The notes under the pieces: model-generated | The model's input: only the letters and a program-made list of their open reading frames with translations | Told to the model about the DNA's origin: nothing | The model's database searches: none | Position numbers and translations under genes: made by a program | In this document: positions 8,166 through 13,662 of the stretch, piece after piece | How the letters are laid out: each line of letters opens with the position of its first letter | Numbering within the stretch: the first letter of the stretch is position 1 | Assembly (NCBI GenBank): GCA_013336205.1 | Contig: JAAXUD010000021.1 | Location: forward strand, 1 to 13,662 | Direction: 5' to 3' | DNA from: Lentimicrobium sp. | GTDB lineage: Bacteria > Bacteroidota > Bacteroidia > Bacteroidales > Lentimicrobiaceae | Length of the DNA: 13,662 nt

Positions 8166-8200
8166 ACTTTAGACTTTTTACTTTTTACTTTAGACTTTAT
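8166..8200 (-). repeat. Degenerate heptamer tandem array after sdhB
   Basis: Five exact 7-bp blocks on the plus strand: ACTTTAG, ACTTTTT, ACTTTTT, ACTTTAG, ACTTTAT. In the sense of sdhB, whose stop codon is 6 bp away, they read TCTAAAG and TAAAAAG. TCTAAAG is also the first heptamer unit after pepP (13167), in the same orientation relative to the gene. Confidence 0.8.
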
Positions 8201-8206
8201 CTTTGC

Positions 8207-8983
8207 CTATATCCCTCCGCCATTTCCTTCTTTAACTTTTGGGGCGCACACCCTGGCCGACAGAAATTCGCGGTTCATGCGGGCAATATTGCTTATCGAA
8301 ATTTCTTTCGGGCATTCAGCCTCACAGGCGCCGGTGTTGGTGCAATTTCCAAAACCCTGTTTGTCCATTTCTGCGACCATTGCCTGCACACGCTCTGCCG
8401 CTTCGATACGGCCCTGGGGCAGTAAGGCAAACTGTGAAACCTTGGCTGAAACAAACAACATGGCCGAGGCATTTTTACAGGCGGCAACACAGGCGCCACA
8501 ACCAATACAGGCAGCAGCATCCATAGAAAGGTCGGCGTTTATTTTAGAGATAGGAATGGCATTGGCATCAGGAATGCCACCTGTATTTACTGAAACGTAG
8601 CCACCAGCCTGAATAATTTTATCAAAGGCAGTCCGGTCAACGATCAGGTCTTTCAGCACGGGGAAAGGACGTGCCCGCCATGGTTCAATTACTATGGTAT
8701 CGCCATCTTTAAACCTTCGCATATGCAGTTGACAGGTGGTTACAGCCTTATCGGGACCATGCGGCCGGCCATTAATGTACATGCTACATGCTCCGCATAT
8801 ACCTTCGCGGCAATCGTGGTCGAAAGCTACCGGGTCTTCACCTTTTAATACCAACGACTCGTTGAGCACATCCATCATTTCAAGAAAAGAGCTGCTGGCC
8901 GAAATGTCATTCACTTTGTAAGTGACAAATCTGCCTTTGCTTGCGGCGTTTTTCTGACGCCATATTTTGAGTGTTAAATTCAT
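8207..8983 (-). CDS. sdhB: Succinate dehydrogenase/fumarate reductase iron-sulfur subunit
   Basis: Electron-transfer subunit of 258 residues linking the FAD of SdhA to the hemes and quinone in SdhC. The N-terminal ferredoxin-like domain holds the [2Fe-2S] ligands C58, C63, C66 and C84 (CREGICGAC and TTC). The C-terminal domain has C159, C162, C165 and C169 ([11 protein letters not shown]), then C214, C220 and C224 (GNC, GAC, ECP), enough for one [4Fe-4S] and one [3Fe-4S] cluster. The CKNASAMLF stretch after the third motif is typical of the Bacteroidota/Actinobacteria-type subunit. The gene starts 12 bp after the sdhA stop, so it is the last gene of an sdhCAB operon. The direction of physiological catalysis cannot be read from sequence. 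Confidence 0.96.
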   Translation of the reverse strand: MNLTLKIWRQKNAASKGRFVTYKVNDISASSSFLEMMDVLNESLVLKGEDPVAFDHDCREGICGACSMYINGRPHGPDKAVTTCQLHMRRFKDGDTIVIEPWRARPFPVLKDLIVDRTAFDKIIQAGGYVSVNTGGIPDANAIPISKINADLSMDAAACIGCGACVAACKNASAMLFVSAKVSQFALLPQGRIEAAERVQAMVAEMDKQGFGNCTNTGACEAECPKEISISNIARMNREFLSARVCAPKVKEGNGGGI

Positions 8984-8995
8984 GTTCAGCGGTTT

Positions 8996-10936
8996 TTACT
9001 TGTAATTCCTCTGTTTTACTTCCACAAACTCGTAATCGAGCGATTCCTTGTTCAACTTTGGCTCGGAATTTTCGCCTGTAAACTCCCAGGCGGAAGCATA
9101 CATAAATTCCTCATCGTTGCGGAGTGCTTCTCCTTCAGGAGTTTGATATTCTTCGCGGAAATGACCACCGCACGATTCGTTGCGGTTGAGTGCATCACGG
9201 GCCATCAGTTCACCCAATTCAATGAAATCGGCAACACGGCCTGCTTTTTCAAGTTCCGGGTTAATTTCTCCGGCTTCGCCGGAAATCTTCACATCTTTCC
9301 AGAATTCTTCCCGAAGTCTGGCTATATCAACTATTGCTTTTTTCAGTCCGGCTTCATTGCGGGCCATGCCTACGTTTTCCCACATTATCAGGCCAAGCCT
9401 TTTGTGGAAGCTGTCAACCGTTTGCGTGCCTTTTACATTTAACAAACGGTTCAGCCTGTCGGTGGCTTCTTTTTCAGTTTGTTTAAATTCGGGCAGATCT
9501 GTGGAGAAATTAGGCACCCTGATCTGATCTGCAAGGTAATTCTGAATAGTATAGGGCAATACAAAATAGCCGTCGGCCAATCCCTGCATAAGGGCAGAGG
9601 CGCCAAGCCGGTTTGCTCCGTGATCGCTGAAGTTGGCTTCGCCGATAGCATAAAGGCCTGGTATTGAAGTCATCAGTTCGTAATCGACCCAGAGTCCGCC
9701 CATAGTATAATGCACGGCTGGGTAAATCATCATGGGTGTTTTATAGGGATTTTCGTCTACAATTTTCTCATACATCTGGAACAGGTTGCCATAACGGGCT
9801 TCAATGGTGCCTTTGCCAAGGCGATTGATAGAATCGCTGAAATCGAGGTAAACCGCCAGACCTGTTTCGCCAACACCAAAGCCTGCATCACAACGCTCTT
9901 TAGCAGCGCGAGAGGCCACATCACGTGGAACCAGGTTTCCGAAAGCCGGATAACGGCGTTCGAGGTAATAGTCACGGTCTTCTTCGGCAAGTGCGGTAGG
10001 CAGGAGCTTTCCGTGCCTTATTTTTTCTGCATCTTCTTTCTTTTTCGGAACCCAGATGCGGCCATCATTGCGGAGGCTTTCACTCATCAGGGTTAGTTTT
10101 GACTGGAAATCACCATGCACCGGAATACAGGTCGGGTGAATCTGCGTGAAGCATGGATTGCCAAAATAGGCGCCCCGCTTGTGTGCTTTCCATATGGCGG
10201 TTGTATTGGAACCCATGGCATTGGTAGAAAGGAAGAATACATTTCCATAACCTCCGGTTGCCAGCACAACGGCATGGGCAGCATGACGTTCAATTTCTCC
10301 GGTTACCAGGTTACGGACAATGATTCCGCGAGCTTTGCCGTCGACCAATACCACATCAAGCATTTCATGACGGGTGAACAATTCAACGTTGCCTTTTTTC
10401 ACCTGACGGCTCAGCGCGCTGTAAGCACCCAGCAGCAATTGCTGTCCGGTCTGTCCCCTGGCATAAAAGGTACGCGATACCTGGGCTCCGCCAAATGAGC
10501 GGTTGTCGAGCAATCCGCCATATTCACGGGCAAAGGGTACGCCTTGAGCGACGCACTGATCAATGATGCTGTTGCTTACTTCGGCCAGGCGGTGTACGTT
10601 TGATTCACGGGCACGGTAATCACCTCCTTTTATAGTATCATAAAACAAGCGGTAAACGCTATCGCCATCGTTCTGATAATTCTTTGCTGCATTGATCCCT
10701 CCCTGGGCTGCAATGCTGTGCGCGCGCCGTGGGCTGTCCTGGTAACAGTAATTTTTCACTTTGAAACCAAGCTCAGCCAGACTTGCTGCTGCAGAGGCTC
10801 CGGCAAGACCGGTGCCAACCACGATAATTTCAAGGCGGCGTTTATTAGATGGGTTTACAAGGTTAATATGGGCCTTGTAATCAGTCCATTTTTGCGGCAG
10901 GGGGCCTTTGGGTATCTTTGAGTTTATTTCAGCCAT
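8996..10936 (-). CDS. sdhA: Succinate dehydrogenase/fumarate reductase flavoprotein subunit
   Basis: Catalytic subunit of 646 residues that interconverts succinate and fumarate on the cytoplasmic face. The Rossmann FAD motif GTGLAG is at 41-46 and the covalent FAD His is H73, in [11 protein letters not shown]. Active-site elements visible are IHPTCIP (266-272), LVPRDVASR with R338, HYTMGG with H409, and [14 protein letters not shown] (432-445) with R443. The length and the SdhA-before-SdhB order fit the Bacteroidota type used with a single five-helix SdhC. Spacing is 27 bp after sdhC and 12 bp before sdhB. The start [17 protein letters not shown] is chosen because it directly follows the sdhC gap and keeps the usual N-terminal extension before the FAD fold. 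Confidence 0.97.
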   Translation of the reverse strand: MAEINSKIPKGPLPQKWTDYKAHINLVNPSNKRRLEIIVVGTGLAGASAAASLAELGFKVKNYCYQDSPRRAHSIAAQGGINAAKNYQNDGDSVYRLFYDTIKGGDYRARESNVHRLAEVSNSIIDQCVAQGVPFAREYGGLLDNRSFGGAQVSRTFYARGQTGQQLLLGAYSALSRQVKKGNVELFTRHEMLDVVLVDGKARGIIVRNLVTGEIERHAAHAVVLATGGYGNVFFLSTNAMGSNTTAIWKAHKRGAYFGNPCFTQIHPTCIPVHGDFQSKLTLMSESLRNDGRIWVPKKKEDAEKIRHGKLLPTALAEEDRDYYLERRYPAFGNLVPRDVASRAAKERCDAGFGVGETGLAVYLDFSDSINRLGKGTIEARYGNLFQMYEKIVDENPYKTPMMIYPAVHYTMGGLWVDYELMTSIPGLYAIGEANFSDHGANRLGASALMQGLADGYFVLPYTIQNYLADQIRVPNFSTDLPEFKQTEKEATDRLNRLLNVKGTQTVDSFHKRLGLIMWENVGMARNEAGLKKAIVDIARLREEFWKDVKISGEAGEINPELEKAGRVADFIELGELMARDALNRNESCGGHFREEYQTPEGEALRNDEEFMYASAWEFTGENSEPKLNKESLDYEFVEVKQRNYK

Positions 10937-10963
10937 TTCGCTTAAACTTTGAATTTCAGTAAT

Positions 10964-11629
10964 TTATTGATTGATGTAAATAAGAACCGGAATCAGGATA
11001 AAACCACCGGCGATCAGAATTGCCAGTGCCCTGCTGATGCCGAATGCGACCGGGGTGTATTTGCCATGGTTAAGTCCAAGCGATTGCAGGGCTGAATGAA
11101 ACGCATGGTCGAGATGGAAGCCCAGAAACAACAACCACACTACATACATCAGCACATAGGGCAACTCTTTAAACTGCTCAATCACCAATATTCCCATGTC
11201 TTCATAGTGTTCACCATTGATCAGGATAGCTTCCAGTTCGCCGAACTTTGCCTTGAAAAAGAAATTAAAAAGGTGAATGACCAGAAAGGCAAGAATAACT
11301 GCGCCGGTGTGAATCATAAACTTGGAGAAAAACGAGGTTTGGGAGTAACCTTCCACTTTATACCTGGTTGGTCGGGCCATCCAGTTTTGAACCTGGAGGA
11401 TTACTCCAACGATAATATGAAGGATAATCCCGCCAAACAGCACGATCTGGAAAACCTGGATTACAGGATTGGTTCCCATAAAGTGGGCTGCGATGTTAAA
11501 CAACTCCCTTGATCCATCAAAAAGGAGCAATAGATTAATGCTCAGGTGCACAATCAGGAAACTGATGAGGAATAATCCCGCCAGTGCCATAATTACCTTT
11601 TTGGTAACGGATGAGTACTTGAATGCCAT
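10964..11629 (-). CDS. sdhC: Succinate dehydrogenase/fumarate reductase cytochrome b subunit
   Basis: Membrane anchor of 221 residues that carries heme and the quinone site. About five hydrophobic helices can be placed: roughly 12-36, 56-80, 104-126, 156-178 and 196-218. Histidines placed within or at the ends of helices (H28, H71, H119, H172) match the pattern of four axial ligands for two hemes in the Wolinella-type anchor; additional His residues are H49, H107, H175 and H178. There is no sdhD, as expected when one polypeptide forms the whole anchor. It is the first gene of the operon and lies downstream of a good Bacteroidota promoter match at 11741-11770. Heme ligand choice is inferred from helix position, not from alignment. 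Confidence 0.93.
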   Translation of the reverse strand: MAFKYSSVTKKVIMALAGLFLISFLIVHLSINLLLLFDGSRELFNIAAHFMGTNPVIQVFQIVLFGGIILHIIVGVILQVQNWMARPTRYKVEGYSQTSFFSKFMIHTGAVILAFLVIHLFNFFFKAKFGELEAILINGEHYEDMGILVIEQFKELPYVLMYVVWLLFLGFHLDHAFHSALQSLGLNHGKYTPVAFGISRALAILIAGGFILIPVLIYINQ

Positions 11630-11690
11630 AGGATATATTGATTATTGTGAAAAATTACTTTAAGTTAACAGATTAACAGATGATTAATAG

Positions 11691-11698
11691 TAAATTTG
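11691..11698 (+). promoter_or_regulatory. Weak candidate -7 element for pepP
   Basis: TAAATTTG fits the Bacteroidota -7 motif TAnnTTTG and faces pepP, about 110 bp ahead of its start. No TTG lies at the expected distance upstream, so only half of the promoter is present. It may be a chance match in AT-rich DNA. Confidence 0.25.
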
Positions 11699-11740
11699 CT
11701 ATCTGTACTGGTATTGGGGTTTTTCGATATATCAGTGGAA

Positions 11741-11770
11741 CAAAATTAACCATTAACAATCCAATTGCAA
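11741..11770 (-). promoter_or_regulatory. Bacteroidota-type promoter for sdhCAB
   Basis: On the minus strand TTG (11768-11770) is followed by exactly 19 bases and TAATTTTG (11741-11748). This matches the -33 and -7 elements known for the primary sigma factor of Bacteroides and Flavobacterium. Transcription would begin near 11735, giving a leader of about 105 nt before sdhC. Confidence 0.65.
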
Positions 11771-11807
11771 GTAAAACTCAGCATATAATCATTCTAAATT
11801 ACATTTT

Positions 11808-13106
11808 ATGCGCTATCAGCCAATTTCTTCCGACCTCTTTGTACGCAATCGTTTAAAACTTGAAAAGAAGCTTAAACCCAATTCACTGGCGGTAATTCTT
11901 TCCAATGATGAGATGCCGCGCAACGGCGATCAATGTTTTCCGTTCAGGCAGCACAGTGATATGTTTTACCTTACCGGCCTCGACCAGGAAAAATGCGTTT
12001 TGACTTTATTTCCGAATCATCCCGTTGAGGCGATGCGGGAAATAGTCTTTACAGTAAAGACCAATGATATGATGGTAACCTGGTACGGGCATAAATATAC
12101 GCTTGATGAAGCAAGTCGTATATCGGGTGTTGGTACGATTAAATGGCTTGATGATTTTGAAGGGGTTTTCAGGGAACTGATGTCCCGTGCCGGACTGGTT
12201 TATCTTAACCAGAACGAAAATCCGCGCTTCACTACTGATGTTCCTTCGCGCGATCTGCGGTTTATGCAGCAACTCAGAAATGATTACCCCTTGCATAATT
12301 TTGAACGGCTTGCTCCTTTAATGACCGAGCTCAGGCTGGTTAAGGAGAATGAAGAAATAGAGCAGATGATTAAAGCCTGCGATATAACCGGTAAAGCATT
12401 TAACCGGGTGCTTGCATTTGTGAAGCCCGGCCTTATGGAATATGAGGTAGAAGCTGAAATTACACATGAATTTATCCGGAACGGAGCCAGTGGACATGCT
12501 TACCCGCCAATTATAGCATCCGGCGCAGATACCTGCATTCTTCATTATAACAACAATGACAAGCGGTGTAAAGATGGTGATTTGCTGCTGTTGGATTTTG
12601 GGGCTGAATATGCCAACTATGCCGGTGACTGTACCCGCACCATTCCGGTAAACGGCAGATTCACAGCCCGGCAGCGCCAGGTTTATGAAGCCGTTTTACG
12701 CGTACTTCGTAAAGCTTCCCATATGCTGGTGCCCGGAACAACGATTGATAAATATCATGCTGAGGTATGTAAAATAGTTGAAAAGGAACTGATCGGGCTG
12801 GGCCTTTTTACTGAAGAGGATGTGCTGAATCAGAACCCGGCAAGCCCCTTGTTTTTTAAGTATTATATGCACGGTACCTCTCATTTTATGGGTCTGGATG
12901 TGCACGATGTGGGAACCAAGCAGCAACAACTTGTTAAAGGAATGGTGCTCAGTTGCGAACCGGCCATTTATATTCCGGAGGAAGGCATAGGCATTCGTCT
13001 TGAAAACGACATTGTAGTGGACGATGAACCACTCGACCTGATGGTGCATATTCCGATTGAGCCGGATGAGATTGAGGCTTTGATGGAGAGGAGACTGAGA
13101 GAATGA
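11808..13106 (+). CDS. pepP: Xaa-Pro aminopeptidase (M24 family)
   Basis: Cytoplasmic metallopeptidase of 432 residues that removes an N-terminal residue preceding proline. An N-terminal AMP_N domain (about 1-150, FPFRQHSDMFYLTGLDQ near 44-60) precedes a pita-bread catalytic domain (about 180-415). The five metal ligands are visible: D263 and D274 (LLDFGAEYANYAGDCTRT), H359 (HGTSHFMGLDVHD), E384 (CEPAIYI) and E399 (IRLEN). H246 and H366 fit the conserved catalytic histidines. It diverges from sdhC. No clear ribosome site precedes the ATG, which is common in this phylum. The last residues (about 427-432, ending RRLRE) and the stop codon are encoded by an octamer repeat array, so the C-terminus is probably not under strong selection. 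Confidence 0.95.
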   Translation: MRYQPISSDLFVRNRLKLEKKLKPNSLAVILSNDEMPRNGDQCFPFRQHSDMFYLTGLDQEKCVLTLFPNHPVEAMREIVFTVKTNDMMVTWYGHKYTLDEASRISGVGTIKWLDDFEGVFRELMSRAGLVYLNQNENPRFTTDVPSRDLRFMQQLRNDYPLHNFERLAPLMTELRLVKENEEIEQMIKACDITGKAFNRVLAFVKPGLMEYEVEAEITHEFIRNGASGHAYPPIIASGADTCILHYNNNDKRCKDGDLLLLDFGAEYANYAGDCTRTIPVNGRFTARQRQVYEAVLRVLRKASHMLVPGTTIDKYHAEVCKIVEKELIGLGLFTEEDVLNQNPASPLFFKYYMHGTSHFMGLDVHDVGTKQQQLVKGMVLSCEPAIYIPEEGIGIRLENDIVVDDEPLDLMVHIPIEPDEIEALMERRLRE

Positions 13107-13162
13107 GGGACTGAGAGACGAAGAGACCAAGGGACAAAGGGACGGGGAGACAAGGAGAAGGA
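13091..13162 (+). repeat. Degenerate octamer array overlapping the pepP stop codon
   Basis: Nine consecutive 8-bp units in perfect register: GAGACTGA, GAGAATGA, GGGACTGA, GAGACGAA, GAGACCAA, GGGACAAA, GGGACGGG, GAGACAAG, GAGAAGGA. The TGA stop of pepP (13104-13106) is the end of the second unit. The period of eight is not a multiple of three, so the array cannot encode a regular peptide repeat in one frame over eight bases. Confidence 0.88.
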
Positions 13163-13166
13163 AATT

Positions 13167-13194
13167 TCTAAAGTCTAATATCCAATGTCTAATT
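13167..13194 (+). repeat. Degenerate heptamer array downstream of pepP
   Basis: Four 7-bp units: TCTAAAG, TCTAATA, TCCAATG, TCTAATT. They follow the first octamer array after only 4 bp. The orientation is the same as for the gldH and sdhB heptamers when each is read in the sense of its upstream gene. The last two units overlap the start of the 144-bp tandem unit. Confidence 0.8.
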
Positions 13195-13225
13195 TTAACA
13201 TTGAGAAGAACGAGGTGGCTGAGTG

Positions 13226-13274
13226 TTTTGCGAATTAATCATTGGTTAGAAAGTGCAATTCCGATTTCGCAAAA
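13226..13274. other. Inverted repeat in first tandem unit
   Basis: TTTTGCGAA (13226-13234) and TTCGCAAAA (13266-13274) form a perfect 9-bp stem around a loop of 31 bases. One of the two point differences between the tandem copies falls in the loop; neither touches the stem. Confidence 0.6.
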
Positions 13275-13369
13275 TGTATCGAAGCTACCGGCTGACTGAG
13301 AGACTCAGAGACTAAGGGACTGAGAGAAATGTCCAATTTTAACATTGAGAAGAACGAGGTGGCTGAGTG

Positions 13370-13418
13370 TTTTGCGAATTAATCATTGGTTAGAAAGTGC
13401 AATTTCGATTTCGCAAAA
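13370..13418. other. Inverted repeat in second tandem unit
   Basis: The same 9-bp stem as in the first copy: TTTTGCGAA (13370-13378) with TTCGCAAAA (13410-13418). Conservation of both arms is expected from recent duplication and does not by itself prove function. Confidence 0.6.
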
Positions 13419-13467
13419 TGTATCGAAGCTACCGGCTGACTGAGAGACTAAGGGACTGAGAGAAATG

Positions 13468-13495
13468 TCCAATTTCCAATTTCCAAAAACCAAAT
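13468..13495 (+). repeat. Heptamer array after second tandem unit
   Basis: Four 7-bp units: TCCAATT, TCCAATT, TCCAAAA, ACCAAAT. The TCCAATT form is the same one seen (in gldH sense) after gldH. It joins the end of the second octamer array without a gap. Confidence 0.75.
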
Positions 13496-13533
13496 AAGAA
13501 AGACCGGGGGTTGAGTGATTTGCTTTTCGTATG

Positions 13534-13653
13534 ACGATTAGGAGCAAAGTGGACTAGGAGACTAGGAGATATAGAGACTGATGAACTGAGAGACTGAAGG
13601 ATTAAGTGACTAAAAGACAAGGAGACAAGGAGACGAAGAAACAATAAACAAAT
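13534..13653 (+). repeat. Long degenerate octamer array at window end
   Basis: About fifteen 8-bp blocks stay in register, including TGGACTAG, GAGACTAG, GAGATATA, GAGACTGA, TGAACTGA, GAGACTGA, GTGACTAA, AAGACAAG, GAGACAAG and GAGACGAA. Divergence between units is high, yet no unit has lost register, so substitution has outpaced indel within the array. The minus-strand reading frame over this stretch gives a Ser/Leu/Val-rich peptide that is only a translation of the repeat. The array may continue beyond the window. Confidence 0.8.
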
Positions 13654-13662
13654 TTCAAGACG

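Larger units (their letters stand above)
13184..13467 (+). repeat. Tandem duplication of a 144/136-bp unit
   Basis: Sequence from 13184 recurs at an offset of 144 bp. Over the first 120 bp or so the copies differ at only two positions (T13190 versus C13334, and C13261 versus T13405). They then differ by 8 bp: the first copy has units CTGACTGA, GAGACTCA, GAGACTAA, GGGACTGA, GAGAAATG (13292-13331), while the second lacks one GAGACTNA unit (13436-13467). Each copy is a non-repetitive core of about 105 bp followed by an octamer array. Confidence 0.88.

Noticed and set aside
8166..8200. Heptamer array as an intrinsic terminator of the sdh operon
   Set aside because: The units are direct repeats and cannot form the GC-rich stem followed by a T-run needed for a standard intrinsic terminator; a different role at the 3' end stays open.
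8121..8600. Long plus-strand frame opposite sdhB
   Set aside because: It is antisense to a clear iron-sulfur subunit with all its Cys ligands; the frame is a shadow of that gene.
13184..13467. Possible CRISPR array because of direct repeats
   Set aside because: The repeated unit is 136-144 bp, only two copies exist, there are no unique spacers between short repeats, and no cas gene is present.
13429..13644. Minus-strand frame rich in Ser, Leu and Val at the window end
   Set aside because: It is a translation of the octamer array; the composition follows from the repeat unit, and similar short frames occur over the other octamer array.

Overview
The window looks like the chromosome of a Bacteroidota bacterium, probably an environmental member of the class Bacteroidia. 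This rests on a gliding-type lipoprotein (GldH), a large secreted protein ending in a type IX secretion sorting domain, Bacteroidota-style SdhCAB, and a promoter-like match to TTG-N19-TAnnTTTG ahead of sdhC. No RNA gene, transposase, CRISPR array or phage gene was found.

Layout. On the minus strand, reading from high to low coordinates, lie sdhC-sdhA-sdhB (11629 to 8207), a 1342-residue secreted papain-like protein (7844 to 3816), holB (3772 to 2627), a 776-bp gene-free stretch, ricT (1850 to 729) and gldH (656 to 168). A Xaa-Pro aminopeptidase gene (11808 to 13106) runs the other way on the plus strand, divergent from sdhC. The last 556 bp are gene-free and built almost entirely of short repeats.

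How the genes work together. SdhCAB forms a membrane succinate:quinone oxidoreductase or fumarate reductase. HolB is the clamp-loader delta-prime subunit. RicT is a PSP1-family Cys-rich protein whose pairing with holB is also seen in Firmicutes. GldH follows ricT directly and probably shares its transcript. The secreted protein carries a recognisable Cys-His-Asn papain triad, adhesion-type beta domains, a PKD-like domain and a C-terminal sorting domain, so it is probably exported and anchored at the cell surface.

The most unusual content is between genes. Degenerate heptamer arrays (sense consensus TCYAANN) lie just after gldH and sdhB and, after an octamer array, after pepP, always in the same orientation relative to the gene that ends there. 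Degenerate octamer arrays (consensus about GAGACTRA) start inside the last codons of pepP, so the stop codon of pepP is part of a repeat unit. A 144/136-bp tandem duplication between the octamer arrays differs by exactly one octamer, which points to unit-wise gain or loss. A separate large interrupted palindrome sits between holB and ricT.
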